Shown here: positions 27,367 through 36,696 of the stretch, one piece after another
Layout: the number at the start of each line of letters is the position of its first letter
Numbering within the stretch: the first letter of the stretch is position 1
Assembly: GCA_029287455.1 (NCBI GenBank)
Contig: JARFRB010000087.1
Location: forward strand, 1-64,000
Source: Pelagibius litoralis
GTDB lineage: Bacteria > Pseudomonadota > Alphaproteobacteria > Kiloniellales > DSM-21159
Length of the DNA: 64,000 nucleotides
Direction: 5' to 3'
Notes under the pieces: generated by a model
What the model saw: only the letters and a program-made list of their open reading frames with translations
What the model was told of the DNA's origin: nothing
The model's database searches: none
Program-made: the position numbers and the translations under genes

Positions 27367-28361
27367 TTCGTCGCCCCTCCGCCCAGCCGGATCCGGGGGT
27401 CAAGCGCCGCGAGCGCCAGGTCGGACAGAAACACGCCGATCACCACCAGCAGGGCCTGGAACATCAGGAAGGAGCCGGCGAGGTACATGTCCTGACTCTG
27501 CAGGGCCTTCACGAGCATGGAGCCCGTGGTTGAGAGGTCCAGCACCACCGAGACGATGGCGGCGCCGGAGATGACCTGCGGCAGCAAGGAACCGATGTCC
27601 GCGATAAAGGGATTGACCGCCAGGCGCAGGGGATACTTGGCGATCACCTTCCACTCGGCCAAGCCCTTCGCCCGGGCGGTGGTGACGTATTGCTTCTGCA
27701 GCTCGTCGAGCATGTTGGCGCGCAGGCGCCGGATCATCCCCGCCGTGCCCGAGGTGCCGATCACCACCACGGGCACCCAGAGATGCGCCAAGAGGGAGCC
27801 GACCTTCTCCCAGCTCCATGGCTGGTCGATGTATTGCGGGTCGAAGAGGCCGCCGTAGGAGGTCCCGAACCACTTGTTGCCCAGATAAAGCAGGATTAGC
27901 GCCAGCAGGAAGTTGGGCGTGGCCAGGCCTAGAAATCCGATGAAGGTGAAAATGTAGTCGCCGATGGAGTACTGCCTGACGGCCGAATAGATGCCGATGG
28001 GAAAAGCCACCAGATAGGTGAAGATCACCGTGGTGGTGGCCAGCACCACGGTTAGCCAGAGCCGGTCGCCCACCACCTCGGCGACCGGAAGCTGGTACTC
28101 GAAGGAATACCCCATCTCGCCTTGCAGAAGGTCCAAGACCCAGAAGAAATATTGCTCGACGAAGGGCCGGTCGAGGCCGTACTGCTCGCGCAGGAAGGCG
28201 ATCTTGGCCGGATCCACCGCCTCGCCCTGGGCCTGCAGCTCCGCCAGATAGGTTTCCAGATAGTCGCCTGGCGGCAACTGAATGATGAAGAAAATCAGAA
28301 AGCTGATGACCAGCAAGGTCGGGATCATAACGAAGAGCCGGCGCAGGGTGTATGCCAGCAT
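27363..28361 (-). CDS. Peptide ABC transporter permease (DppB/YejB type)
   Basis: 332-residue permease with N-terminal M-L-A-Y-T-L-R-R-L-F-V-M-I-P-T-L (TM1 about 9-30), a periplasmic region containing the family motif R-E-Q-Y-G-L-D-R-P, and five further membrane segments. The EAA motif T-T-A-R-A-K-G-L-A-E-W is near residue 236. It forms a heterodimeric channel with the following gene, with which it shares a four-base overlap. Six bases separate it from the upstream dual ATPase stop, so all three are one operon. Confidence 0.88.
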   Translation of the reverse strand: MLAYTLRRLFVMIPTLLVISFLIFFIIQLPPGDYLETYLAELQAQGEAVDPAKIAFLREQYGLDRPFVEQYFFWVLDLLQGEMGYSFEYQLPVAEVVGDRLWLTVVLATTTVIFTYLVAFPIGIYSAVRQYSIGDYIFTFIGFLGLATPNFLLALILLYLGNKWFGTSYGGLFDPQYIDQPWSWEKVGSLLAHLWVPVVVIGTSGTAGMIRRLRANMLDELQKQYVTTARAKGLAEWKVIAKYPLRLAVNPFIADIGSLLPQVISGAAIVSVVLDLSTTGSMLVKALQSQDMYLAGSFLMFQALLVVIGVFLSDLALAALDPRIRLGGGATK

Positions 28362-28367
28362 TGCCCG

Positions 28368-30272
28368 TTACTCCGCCGACTGCAGGAAGGGTTCGAGGGT
28401 AGCCGTCTCCGGATCGGCCCGCACGAAGTGGCCCGACCCAAGGTCCACCAGGCGCGGATGGGTGTCGCCGCCCAGCGTGAAGGGGGCGGGCCAGGCCTCG
28501 GGCTGGGAGGCCCTGCCGTCCATCAAGGCGGTGAGATCGAGCCGGCGCTCGGGATTGGGCTCCGGCACCGCCGAAACCAGCGCGCGTGTATAGGGGTGCA
28601 CCGGGTTCTTGAAGAGAAGCTCCTTCGGTGCCAGCTCCACCAGCCGGCCGCGGCACATCACGGCAATCCGGTCGGCGATGTAATCCACCACGGCGAGATT
28701 GTGGCTGATGAAGAGATAGGTCAGGCCCAATTCGTCGCGCAGATCCTTCAACAAGTTCAGGATCTGTGCCTGGATGGAAACGTCCAGGGCAGACACCGGC
28801 TCGTCGCAGATCAAGAGATCCGGCATCAAGGCCAGTGCCCTGGCAATGCCGATGCGCTGCCTTTGCCCGCCGGAGAAGGAGTGCGGGTAGCGCTTCAGGT
28901 GGCGCACATCCAGCCCGACCAGACGCATCAGCTCCATCACCCGCTCGGCCCGGCTTTCCGGGGTTCCGATATCGTGGATGAGCAGCGGTTCGCTCAAGAT
29001 CTCGAACACCGTCATGCGCGGGTTCAGGCTGCTGAAGGGATCCTGGAACATGAACTGGATGCGCCGCCGGAACGCGACCAGATCCGAATCCGACAAGGCC
29101 AGGACATCCAGGGGCTCGCCGTGATCGTTGAAGACCACCTCGCCGCTGTCCGGGGTAAGCGCCCGCATCACGATCTTCGACAAGGTGGTCTTACCGCAGC
29201 CGCTCTCGCCCACCAGGCCGACGCATTCCCCGCGGTGGACGCTAAGGCTGACGTCATCCACCGCCAGCACCTTGTCCGAGGGCTCGCGCGAGAACCAGGA
29301 GGATTTGCGGATCGTGAAGGTCTTGGTTATGCCGGTCAGGCGCAGTAACGGCCCCGCCGCGTCACTCCCTGGCGGCCAAGGCTTCTTCTCCTCCATGAGT
29401 TTCGTGTGGCCGTTGTGCTGAATTTCGCGCAGAGGCCTCAGGCGCTCGCCCGGTTTCATGTCGAAGCGCGGAACGGCCCCCAGCAGAGCGGTCAGATAGG
29501 GGTGGCGGGGATCGTGGAAGATGTCGTCCAGCGTGCCGCTTTCCATGACCTCGCCCCGGTACATCACCACCACCTCCTCGGCCACGTTGGCCACCACCCC
29601 CAGATCGTGGGTGATGATCAGGACCGCCATGCCCAGCTCGGCTTGCAGATCCTGAATCAGTTTCAGGATCTGCGCTTGGATGGTGACGTCGAGCGCGGTG
29701 GTCGGCTCGTCGGCGATCAGCAGGGCCGGCCGGCAAATCAGGGCCATGGCAATGACAACGCGCTGGCGCAGGCCGCCGGAGAGTTCGAAGGGATAGGTCT
29801 TGAGCCCCCGCTCCGGGTTGGGGAAGCCCACTAGGCGCAGCATGTCGGCGACGATCTTCTGGCCTTCCGCGCCGGTAATGCCGCGATGCAGAGCCAAGGC
29901 TTCGCCCACCTGATCGCCCACGGTATGCACCGGGGACAAGGACGTCATGGGCTCTTGGAAGACGATGCCGATGCTGCCGCCGCGAATGGCGCGCATCCGC
30001 TCCGACTCCGGATCGAGGGCGGCGATATCGACCTGTTCGTTGTCGCGGTCGGGATCGACGAAGAGAATCCGGCCGGACTCGATGCCAGCGGTGCGCGGCA
30101 GGATCCCCATGACCGACTGGCTGACAACCGACTTCCCCGATCCGGACTCGCCAACCAGCGCAACGGTTCCCCCCGGCGGAACGGAGAAGGAGACGCCCCG
30201 AACCGCATGCAGACGCCCTTCCGGCAAGCGGAAGGCGACGTGAAGATCCTCGACGGTCAGGAGGTCAGCCAA
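28368..30272 (-). CDS. Dual-domain ABC ATPase of a peptide-type importer (YejF-like fusion)
   Basis: 634 residues with two complete ATPase domains. Domain 1 has Walker A G-E-S-G-S-G-K-S at 41-48 and signature L-S-G-G-L-R-Q-R; domain 2 has G-E-S-G-C-G-K-T near residue 360 and signature F-S-G-G-Q-R-Q-R, each with D-E-P Walker B. Both thus look catalytically intact, equal to fused DppD-DppF. The start is TTG at 30272 with a G-rich ribosome site (GGGGGGC) just upstream; no nearby ATG retains the whole first domain. Order is ATPase-permease-permease, the reverse of many operons, and the gene that should encode the periplasmic binding protein is absent from the locus. Confidence 0.9.
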   Translation of the reverse strand: MADLLTVEDLHVAFRLPEGRLHAVRGVSFSVPPGGTVALVGESGSGKSVVSQSVMGILPRTAGIESGRILFVDPDRDNEQVDIAALDPESERMRAIRGGSIGIVFQEPMTSLSPVHTVGDQVGEALALHRGITGAEGQKIVADMLRLVGFPNPERGLKTYPFELSGGLRQRVVIAMALICRPALLIADEPTTALDVTIQAQILKLIQDLQAELGMAVLIITHDLGVVANVAEEVVVMYRGEVMESGTLDDIFHDPRHPYLTALLGAVPRFDMKPGERLRPLREIQHNGHTKLMEEKKPWPPGSDAAGPLLRLTGITKTFTIRKSSWFSREPSDKVLAVDDVSLSVHRGECVGLVGESGCGKTTLSKIVMRALTPDSGEVVFNDHGEPLDVLALSDSDLVAFRRRIQFMFQDPFSSLNPRMTVFEILSEPLLIHDIGTPESRAERVMELMRLVGLDVRHLKRYPHSFSGGQRQRIGIARALALMPDLLICDEPVSALDVSIQAQILNLLKDLRDELGLTYLFISHNLAVVDYIADRIAVMCRGRLVELAPKELLFKNPVHPYTRALVSAVPEPNPERRLDLTALMDGRASQPEAWPAPFTLGGDTHPRLVDLGSGHFVRADPETATLEPFLQSAE

Positions 30273-30339
30273 GCAGCCCCCCGAACTTCATCGCTTGCCG
30301 AAAGCCTCGCCGGGGCATCGCGCCAGTCCGCCATACCGG

Positions 30340-30897
30340 TCAAGCTCCTTCGCCCGGCACGATCGCCGGGCGCGGCGTATCCTCGTCGGCGTGAATACCC
30401 AGGCCGAGGAGGTTTCCCGCCGTCGTCGGGTCGAGCGCGACACCGTTGCGCCGGGCCGCCTTCGCGGCATGCCAGGCGATGTCCGCGAACCCCTCGATGC
30501 GTGATTCGAACGTCATTTTTCCACCGCTTCCCGTCAACGTCAGTTGCAGGAACCCCCCATCGTTACGCCGCCGTTCCCTGCGCGTGCCAAAGTACCTTAG
30601 CTTCAGCGCGGACAAATCTTCCCAGAGCAAAGCCTTCGTGGCTAGAACCTTTATGAAGAGTCCTTGCCCATTGAGGGCAACCCGCGTGAACTGCTGCCGC
30701 AGTGTGCGGAGCCCAAATATACAGAAAATCAGGACCAGGCTCCCGAAAATTCCCACAATCCACGTCGATCCGCCGCTCGACGCCAGCACGGTGAGCCCCA
30801 AGGCCAATCCCCCGGCCGTTCTCAGGTAGTCGCCGAGCAGGGAGCGGGGCGGGTAGCGATAGAACACGGTATCGGGCTGGGGCCTATCCTCGTTCAT
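30340..30897 (-). CDS. Small membrane protein of unknown function, last gene of the glycosyltransferase operon
   Basis: 185 residues. Two hydrophobic segments (about 24-42 and 46-62) sit near the N-terminus, followed by a soluble part with alternating hydrophobic residues (R-V-A-L-N-G-Q-G-L-F-I, W-E-D-L-S-A-L-K-L-R-Y) that resembles membrane-anchored PH-like domains in layout, though this is impression only. No catalytic motif. Its ATG overlaps the stop of the upstream glycosyltransferase by four bases, so it belongs to that operon. It ends 67 bp before the TTG start of the peptide ABC ATPase. I do not recognise the family. Confidence 0.6.
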   Translation of the reverse strand: MNEDRPQPDTVFYRYPPRSLLGDYLRTAGGLALGLTVLASSGGSTWIVGIFGSLVLIFCIFGLRTLRQQFTRVALNGQGLFIKVLATKALLWEDLSALKLRYFGTRRERRRNDGGFLQLTLTGSGGKMTFESRIEGFADIAWHAAKAARRNGVALDPTTAGNLLGLGIHADEDTPRPAIVPGEGA

Positions 30898-32099
30898 GAA
30901 CCGTGCCTTTCCGCCACGGGCCTGGCCGGCGGCGGGTCCTCGGTGGCCAGACGCGCAATGATCCCCGCCGAAATCCCTGCACCTCTGGTTTCTATTTGAG
31001 GTGGCGCCCGGCGTCCACGCTCTTCCGCGTTCGACAGGGCGCGTGCGAGCCTTTCCGGAGTCAAGTCTGGCTCCTCGACAATCTCCAGCAGGCCACGCGC
31101 CGCCAGCAGCCGGGCGCGATGGAGTTGTTCGCTCTCTTGCCCACCGGAAAAGGGTGCCACCACCGCCGGTGCGCCGCTGCCCAATACCTCCAGCACGGTG
31201 TTGTAGCCGCCCAGGCTGATCGAGGCGCGGCAGCGGGCCAAAAGCGCTTGGAAATCGCGCCGGGACCTTTCGACAACGGTCCTCTCGGGCGCGGCGGCGG
31301 TCAGGTCACTGAATTCGGCTTCCGGCAGATTGGGGCCAGTCAGAATGCGCCATCGCACCTCGGCGCGCCGGTCCAGCCGCCGCGCCGCCAGGGCCACTTT
31401 AAGGAAGGGGCCGCCGAAGGCACCGCCGCCCGCCGAAACGACGACTTCGCCCTCACCCGCATTCCCCTGGCGAAGATCGCCGGCACCACCCTCCGCCGGG
31501 CTCATGGGCGGGTTGGCGATATAGCCGGTATAGGTCAAGAGGCGGCCGGCACGCGCGGCTTGCGCGAAGCTGTCGCGCAGGCGAACGAAGGCCGGGTCGC
31601 CGTGCACCAGCACGAGATCGTAAAAGCGCTCGGCGGTTTCCGCCATCCACAGCGTGCGCTCCGGCGGCTTTTCCACCAAGAGGTCGCGGATGGAGGAGAC
31701 AATCCAGGGGCGGGGCTGGCGGGCACGCGCCGCCGCCAGCAGGGGTTCCAGCTCGAAGCGGAATTTCCGACGGCCGAAAGGGTACATCTCGGTCACCAGT
31801 ACCTTGGGGGCCAGCGCCGCGAGGATCTCCAGCAGGTCGGCGCGGCGCCGCTTTTTCCAGGCCGCGTCGATCGGACGCCCTTCGGCATCAAGGACCGGAT
31901 CGAAGCGGCTGTCGGCCACCCAGGCGGCGGGAAGCTGCACGAGGCGTGCCGAACCCAACTCAAGGCCGGGCACTGTCCGGCCGCCCGACACCACCACGGC
32001 CTTCAGCCCGGCCTCCGCACAAGCCTTCGCCAGCGCCGCCGTGCGGGTGAGGTGCCCGATGCCCCAGAGGTGCTGCACGTGAAAGAGGACGTCTGTCAT
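30894..32099 (-). CDS. MurG-like GT-B glycosyltransferase (second of a paralogous pair)
   Basis: 401 residues without signal peptide or membrane segments. N-terminal G-I-G-H-L-T-R-T-A-A-L-A fits the sugar-acceptor loop of GT28/MurG-like enzymes; the C-terminal half has V-V-V-S-A-G-G-G-A-F-G-G and the donor-binding G-G-Y-N-T-V-L-E-V-L. It aligns throughout with the 35205-36437 product (shared G-x-G-H-L-x-R, Y-T-G-Y, G-G-G, G-G-Y-N-T), so the two are paralogues in one operon. The family looks like the predicted glycosyltransferases of COG4671 (from memory). Donor and acceptor unknown. Four-base overlaps join it to the phosphatase upstream and the membrane protein downstream. Confidence 0.75.
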   Translation of the reverse strand: MTDVLFHVQHLWGIGHLTRTAALAKACAEAGLKAVVVSGGRTVPGLELGSARLVQLPAAWVADSRFDPVLDAEGRPIDAAWKKRRRADLLEILAALAPKVLVTEMYPFGRRKFRFELEPLLAAARARQPRPWIVSSIRDLLVEKPPERTLWMAETAERFYDLVLVHGDPAFVRLRDSFAQAARAGRLLTYTGYIANPPMSPAEGGAGDLRQGNAGEGEVVVSAGGGAFGGPFLKVALAARRLDRRAEVRWRILTGPNLPEAEFSDLTAAAPERTVVERSRRDFQALLARCRASISLGGYNTVLEVLGSGAPAVVAPFSGGQESEQLHRARLLAARGLLEIVEEPDLTPERLARALSNAEERGRRAPPQIETRGAGISAGIIARLATEDPPPARPVAERHGS

Positions 32100-32680
32100 G
32101 GCTCCAAAGGCAGGTTAAGGGCTTCGATCTCCGCAGCTCCGCCAGGATGGATCCGGAAGCGGTGGAAGCAAGCGCTCGCGAGCTTGACCGGGGGTTTCCC
32201 GCGGAGGTCCCAACCGCTCGCATGGCAGTAAAGCGCCCGGATGATGCCGCGATGTGCGACCGCTCCGGCCGGCTCTCCGCTTGCGGCGAGGCGGGCGAGG
32301 AAGGGGCGCAGGCGGTTCAGCGCCTCGCGCGGCGTCTCTCCGCCTGGCGGTCTGAAATCGAGGCCCCGGTCCTCGTTCTCGGCCATCTCGTCGCCGAGGG
32401 CTTCACGCAGCGCGCCCAAGCGGTGCCCCTCCCATTCGCCCCAGTCCATTTCGATCAGCGCCTCATCCGGCGAGGCGTTCAGGCCCAGAAGTGCCGCGGT
32501 CTCGCGCGCGCGGGCGAGGGGAGAGCTGTGCCAGCGCCAGGTGTGCAGCGCGCCGGGCAGGCTCCAGCGGGCCACCGCTCGCCGCCCCGCCGCCGATAGA
32601 GGCCTGTCCGCGCGCCCCTGCAGGCGGCGGTCTTCGTTCCAGTCCGTGGGCCCGTGGCGCAGAATGATGAAGGGGATCAT
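32096..32680 (-). CDS. Histidine phosphatase family protein (phosphoglycerate mutase-like)
   Basis: 194 residues. The R-H-G motif is at residues 8-10 (I-L-R-H-G-P-T-D-W-N-E), followed by the R in S-S-P-L-A-R-A-R-E-T-A, E in M-D-W-G-E-W-E-G and the second His in V-A-H-R-G-I-I-R. These residues complete the catalytic set of the branch that includes CobC/GpmB-like phosphatases. Sitting between two glycosyltransferases with four-base overlaps on both sides, it may remove a phosphate from a sugar or lipid-linked intermediate; that is inference. An alternative is general phosphatase activity on a small metabolite. Confidence 0.8.
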   Translation of the reverse strand: MIPFIILRHGPTDWNEDRRLQGRADRPLSAAGRRAVARWSLPGALHTWRWHSSPLARARETAALLGLNASPDEALIEMDWGEWEGHRLGALREALGDEMAENEDRGLDFRPPGGETPREALNRLRPFLARLAASGEPAGAVAHRGIIRALYCHASGWDLRGKPPVKLASACFHRFRIHPGGAAEIEALNLPLEP

Positions 32681-33807
32681 GCGCCGGGCCTCCCCCGACG
32701 GTGGTCCGCGGCCGCGCCCCTGAGAATGCAGTCGAGCCCCTCGGCCGCCGCCGCGAACCCGTGAGATTGCCGCAGGTAGCGCGCAGCACCTTGGCCCAAG
32801 GCCCGCCGCCGACCGGAGTCTTCCAGAAGCTGCGCGATGGCCGCCGATAAGGCGTCGTCGTCGCGCGGGGCGGTGAGAAGCCCGCTCACACCGTCGGCCA
32901 CCACGGCCGGAACACCGCCTTCCCGCCCCGCGACAACCGGCAGCCCGAGCGCTTGCGCCTCCAGCAAGGCCATGCCGTAGGCTTCGTTGACCGCCGGCCA
33001 GACATAAAGATCACCAGCGGAAAAGAGGCCGTGGAGCGCTTCCGGCGGCAGCGCGCCCAGGAAGCGGACGCGCCCGCTGGGAAGGGCCGCGAAAGCCTCT
33101 TCCACCGCGCTGCGCGCCGGCCCGTCGCCAGCCAGCAGCACGACCCACTCCAAGTCCGCAAGCCGGCCCAGGGCTTCGGCAAGCAAGCGATAGGAGGCGA
33201 GCTTATCGCCCGCGCGCATCATTCCGGCGGCGATGATCCATGGGGCGTTGTCGGGCAAACCGGCCGTGGCACGCCAATGCGCCCGCGCACTCGCGCGGTC
33301 GGGGGAATCCGGGATCTCCACGAAGGGCGGCAGGTCCCTGAGCTTGGCGGAGTCGGGAAGGCAGGCCGCGTTACGGGGGTTGAGCGGGATCACGGCATCG
33401 GCCTGGGCCAAGGCATCGAGCACGGCGCGGTAGCTCATGTCCCAGGGCCCGCCGGCCCGCTTCGGCGCGACGGAGGCTTCGGCCACCACGTAGGGAATGT
33501 CCAGCGTGCGCGCCACCCGAGGGCCGATCCAATCGGGAGCCTTGTAATAGAGGTGATAAGTGAACCAAAGGTCGGGGGGCGGGCTTGCCCCCGCAACGAT
33601 GCGCTCGGCAATGCGGGCTCCCAGCTTTGCGCGGCGCGCTTGCTCGGCCGCATCGCCATCGGGCACCCGCCCGCGCAGGCGGCTGGCCAGGACGACCTCG
33701 TGCCCCGACCGCTCCATCGCGCGCCACAAGAGGCGGGCCATGTTGCGGTCGCCCGAGGGCACCGGATGATCGGGCGCTTTCATTGGCGCGTAGAAAGCGA
33801 CCCGCAT
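32677..33807 (-). CDS. GT4-family glycosyltransferase
   Basis: 376-residue GT-B glycosyltransferase. The N-terminal domain starts M-R-V-A-F-Y-A-P-M-K. The C-terminal donor domain carries G-D-G-P-A-R and the E-x7-E motif in N-E-A-Y-G-M-A-L-L-E-A, followed by G-L-P-V-V-A-G-R-E-G-G-V, typical of retaining GT4 enzymes using NDP-sugars. No membrane segments; peripheral membrane attachment is common in the family. ATG 33807 lies only six bases after the preceding glycosyltransferase stop, and its own stop overlaps the phosphatase gene. Confidence 0.83.
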   Translation of the reverse strand: MRVAFYAPMKAPDHPVPSGDRNMARLLWRAMERSGHEVVLASRLRGRVPDGDAAEQARRAKLGARIAERIVAGASPPPDLWFTYHLYYKAPDWIGPRVARTLDIPYVVAEASVAPKRAGGPWDMSYRAVLDALAQADAVIPLNPRNAACLPDSAKLRDLPPFVEIPDSPDRASARAHWRATAGLPDNAPWIIAAGMMRAGDKLASYRLLAEALGRLADLEWVVLLAGDGPARSAVEEAFAALPSGRVRFLGALPPEALHGLFSAGDLYVWPAVNEAYGMALLEAQALGLPVVAGREGGVPAVVADGVSGLLTAPRDDDALSAAIAQLLEDSGRRRALGQGAARYLRQSHGFAAAAEGLDCILRGAAADHRRGRPGA

Positions 33808-33813
33808 CGACAG

Positions 33814-35148
33814 CTATCCCGCGACCGCCCGGCCACTTGACGGCCGAACACTTGACGCCCCGCTCTCTTCAGTGTCGCCCTCTTCAACTCGGTCGGAGAG
33901 CGGCACAGCGGGGCGGAGCCCGTCGCGGTTCAAGCCGAAGCAGCCGAAGACGACCCCCATTCCGGCCTGCATGGAGAAATCCGCGCGCACCCGGGCGTTG
34001 CCCGCCGCACCCAAGCGTTGGCGCAGCGCGGGGTCCTTGATCAGGCGCGTCAGGCCCTTGGCGAGTTCGGCGGGTGCGGACGGTGGCGCCATGCATCCCG
34101 TCTCCCCCTCGATCAGCAGTTCGGGGATCGCCGAAACCCGGGTGGAGAGGCAGGCCAGCCCTTGGCTTTGGGCCTCCATCAATACGTTGGGAAGACCGTC
34201 CCGGTCGCCGTCGCCGGCAACCAAGCTGGCCAGCACGAAAAGGTCGCCGTCGCGGTAGGCCTGCAAGACCCTGTCATGTGGCTGCGCGCCAAGCCAGTCG
34301 ATCCGGTCCGCCAAGCCCAGCTCCCCGGCCAGGTGCTTTAGCTTGCGCGACAGGGCGCCGCCGCCGACGTGGGTGAAGCGCCAGGCGGTGTCTTCCGGCA
34401 AGAGGGCGAGCGCGCGCAGCAGGTCTTCGTAACCCTTCTTTGGCACCGCCCGGCCGACCGAGAGGATCCGGACCGGATCCCGCGCGTCCGATCCGTCGCG
34501 CGAAGGACGCGCGGGCGGCGCGGGAAAACGCTCGAAATCCAAGCCGTGATAAGCCAGGCGCACTTTTTCCGGATCCGCGCTCAAATCGCGGAGATGCTCA
34601 TAGCCCAGCTTCGTGCAGGTCACCAGCCAGTCGAGCTCGGCGAGCTTCTCCCGCTTCTCCCAGTCCGGCGTGGTCCAGATATCGCGGGCGTGGGCGGAAA
34701 CGCTCCAAGGCAGCCCTGTCATCAGGGCGGTGTAGCGGGCCACCGAGGCCGGCGTGTGCAGGAAATGCGCATAGAGGCGATCGACGTCCCGGGGAATTTC
34801 CGCGGCCAGGACACAGGCCTGGCCAAAGCGGCGGATCCGATTGGGTGTCAGGTCGCGGCGCAGGTCGGCCAGGAAAGCTTTCAGCGCCCTCTGGTATCCG
34901 GACAAGCCGCGTGCCCGGCGCCAGCCCGCGAAAACGCGCGCGGGTTCGCGCCACAGATATTCGGGCAGATAGGCCACGGGGGCCTGGATCTCCCGATGCA
35001 CCGGGTGCACCGCGCGGTCGGTTGGGTGGCGCAGGCTGACAAGCCGCAGATCCAGCCCCGCGCGCTCAAGCGCCAGGAGCTCCTGGGCGATGAAGGTTTC
35101 GGAAAGGCGAGGGTAGCCCTTCAAGAGGACGGCGACGGTCTGCGGCAT
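33814..35148 (-). CDS. GT4-family glycosyltransferase (WcaL-like exopolysaccharide type)
   Basis: 444 residues. The N-terminus V-A-V-L-L-K-G-Y-P-R-L-S-E-T-F-I matches the start of WcaL/AmsK-like polysaccharide glycosyltransferases; S-V-S-A-H-A-R-D-I-W is the acceptor-side motif. The donor site includes V-G-R-A-V-P-K-K-G-Y and E-x7-E-like G-L-P-N-V-L-M-E-A-Q-S-Q-G. The ATG at 35148 is used because homologue-like sequence starts there; an open extension to 35268 overlaps the neighbouring gene. The last 50 residues are extra, serine- and acid-rich and probably disordered. It is 56 bp after the first glycosyltransferase of the operon. Confidence 0.83.
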   Translation of the reverse strand: MPQTVAVLLKGYPRLSETFIAQELLALERAGLDLRLVSLRHPTDRAVHPVHREIQAPVAYLPEYLWREPARVFAGWRRARGLSGYQRALKAFLADLRRDLTPNRIRRFGQACVLAAEIPRDVDRLYAHFLHTPASVARYTALMTGLPWSVSAHARDIWTTPDWEKREKLAELDWLVTCTKLGYEHLRDLSADPEKVRLAYHGLDFERFPAPPARPSRDGSDARDPVRILSVGRAVPKKGYEDLLRALALLPEDTAWRFTHVGGGALSRKLKHLAGELGLADRIDWLGAQPHDRVLQAYRDGDLFVLASLVAGDGDRDGLPNVLMEAQSQGLACLSTRVSAIPELLIEGETGCMAPPSAPAELAKGLTRLIKDPALRQRLGAAGNARVRADFSMQAGMGVVFGCFGLNRDGLRPAVPLSDRVEEGDTEESGASSVRPSSGRAVAG

Positions 35149-35204
35149 GGTGGCATCGACTATAACAGGGCTAGGGCATTTTGCGCGGGGTACCCGGGCA
35201 AGGG

Positions 35205-36437
35205 CTACCAACGGCGCGCTTTGGCTTCGGTCAGGGGTAGCGCGCGCCGGCCGCGTTGGGCCAGCCACTGGCCAGTCAGCTTGACCATGTTCTCCCGGCC
35301 ATCCAAAAGGCCCGGCACCACGCTTTCCGACGGGCGGGGTTGCTGGCGAATGGTCTTGAGCGCCGTCGCCATGGCACGGGCATCGCGCTGCCCATCGTCG
35401 GGCAGCATGCGCAAGAGCCCAAGCTCCTGGGCGCGCGTCGCGCGGATAGCCTGTTCAAGGCGCGGCACGGTTCTGGGCACCATGATGCAGCGCTTATCGA
35501 AGGACAGGACTTCGCAGAAGGTGTTGTATCCGCCCATGCAAACCACACCCAAGGCGCGGGCCATCAGGCTTTCCACATGGGCGTTGAACGTGATCGCCTC
35601 GACTCGATCCAAGAGGTTCACCCGGCGCTGGAAGTCGGACTGCAGTTCGCTACCCATGAAGGGGCCGAGGACGATCAGCGCCGGATAGGGAATGGAAGGA
35701 TCCTCCTCATAGGCGCGCAGGACCCAATCGACGATGGCCTCGCCGTCGCCGCCGCCACCAACGGTCACCAAGATGAAGGGATCGCTGATCTTGTCGAAGT
35801 CAAGGTGCTGGGGATGGGGCGCGGAGAGGCGCCGCAAATAGCCGGTGTAGGTCAGGCGCTGGCGCACGGAAGCGGGCAGCTCGATCCCCTCCAAGGGTTC
35901 GCAGATCTGCGGCAAGCCGTAGATCCAAATATCGTCGTAGAGGCGCGGGATGGCGGGCAGGACATGCTTGCGTTCCCACTCGCTGGCCAGCATGTCGGGA
36001 TCGTCCATCACGTCACGCAGCCCGAGCACGCAAGGCGTGCCCCGCGCGCGCAACAGTTCCAGGGTTGCCTTGACCTCGCCGCGCAGGCCCAGGGGCTCCT
36101 TATCGACGATGAAGAGATCGGGATCGAAAATGTCGGCCGTGTGTTGAATGATCGACTCCCGCATGGCCAGCGTCTTTTCGATATCGATCGGCAGCTTCAG
36201 GGAGACGTAGTCGCCATCGCGCAGCTTGATCACGCCGGGGATGCGCACGAAGTCCACGCGGGCGTGAAAGTCGAAGCTTCCGATGATAGGCGAGCCCGAA
36301 AGAATCAAGACCGAGAGATCCGGGTCGGATTCCACCAAGGCGTGGGCGATCTCCCGGCAGCGCCTGAGATGGCCCAGGCCGAAGCTGTCATGGCTGTAGA
36401 TGAGGATCCGCGCCCCCAGCGGGTTTCCGTCCATCAT
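35205..36437 (-). CDS. MurG-like GT-B glycosyltransferase (first gene of the operon)
   Basis: 410 residues. G-L-G-H-L-R-R-C-R-E-I-A-H-A-L near the N-terminus and C-M-G-G-Y-N-T-F-C-E-V-L in the donor domain define a GT28-like enzyme paralogous to the 30894-32099 product. L-V-T-V-G-G-G-G-D-G starts the second Rossmann domain. Tandem ATGs at 36437 and 36434 follow AAGGGA at a good distance; a GTG at 36452 gives a less likely longer form. The gene is divergent from the ABC-exporter-like gene, with a 259-bp shared upstream region, suggesting joint control. Substrate unknown; polysaccharide or glycolipid assembly is inferred from the company it keeps. Confidence 0.77.
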   Translation of the reverse strand: MMDGNPLGARILIYSHDSFGLGHLRRCREIAHALVESDPDLSVLILSGSPIIGSFDFHARVDFVRIPGVIKLRDGDYVSLKLPIDIEKTLAMRESIIQHTADIFDPDLFIVDKEPLGLRGEVKATLELLRARGTPCVLGLRDVMDDPDMLASEWERKHVLPAIPRLYDDIWIYGLPQICEPLEGIELPASVRQRLTYTGYLRRLSAPHPQHLDFDKISDPFILVTVGGGGDGEAIVDWVLRAYEEDPSIPYPALIVLGPFMGSELQSDFQRRVNLLDRVEAITFNAHVESLMARALGVVCMGGYNTFCEVLSFDKRCIMVPRTVPRLEQAIRATRAQELGLLRMLPDDGQRDARAMATALKTIRQQPRPSESVVPGLLDGRENMVKLTGQWLAQRGRRALPLTEAKARRW

Positions 36438-36696
36438 CGTCGGTCCCTTCACTTCCCAGCGGGTCGCGCCAGCCCAGCATGCCCCCTTTCGCGCCGCCCG
36501 GACTATGCCACAGCTCGCCGTCGATGCGAAGTCTCGGATGGCTGGCCGCGCGGAAGCTTGCCCGTTTTCGCTTGGTCGTTATCTTGCGCGAGGTTAAGGT
36601 TCGCCACGTGGTGGCAATCGCATGCTCAATCCAGAGGCTCGCGGATCCGATCGCGAACCCTTGAAGGCCGCCGGAAAGTAGGACCGCGGCACGGGA
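36438..36696. promoter_or_regulatory. Shared promoter region between the glycosyltransferase operon and the ABC/cNMP genes
   Basis: 259 bp between two divergent starts. It contains a dyad GCCAC-GTG-GTGGC at 36603-36615 including the palindrome CACGTG. No -10/-35 pair good enough to name was found on either strand. This is the place to look for a common regulator of both transcription units. Confidence 0.4.
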
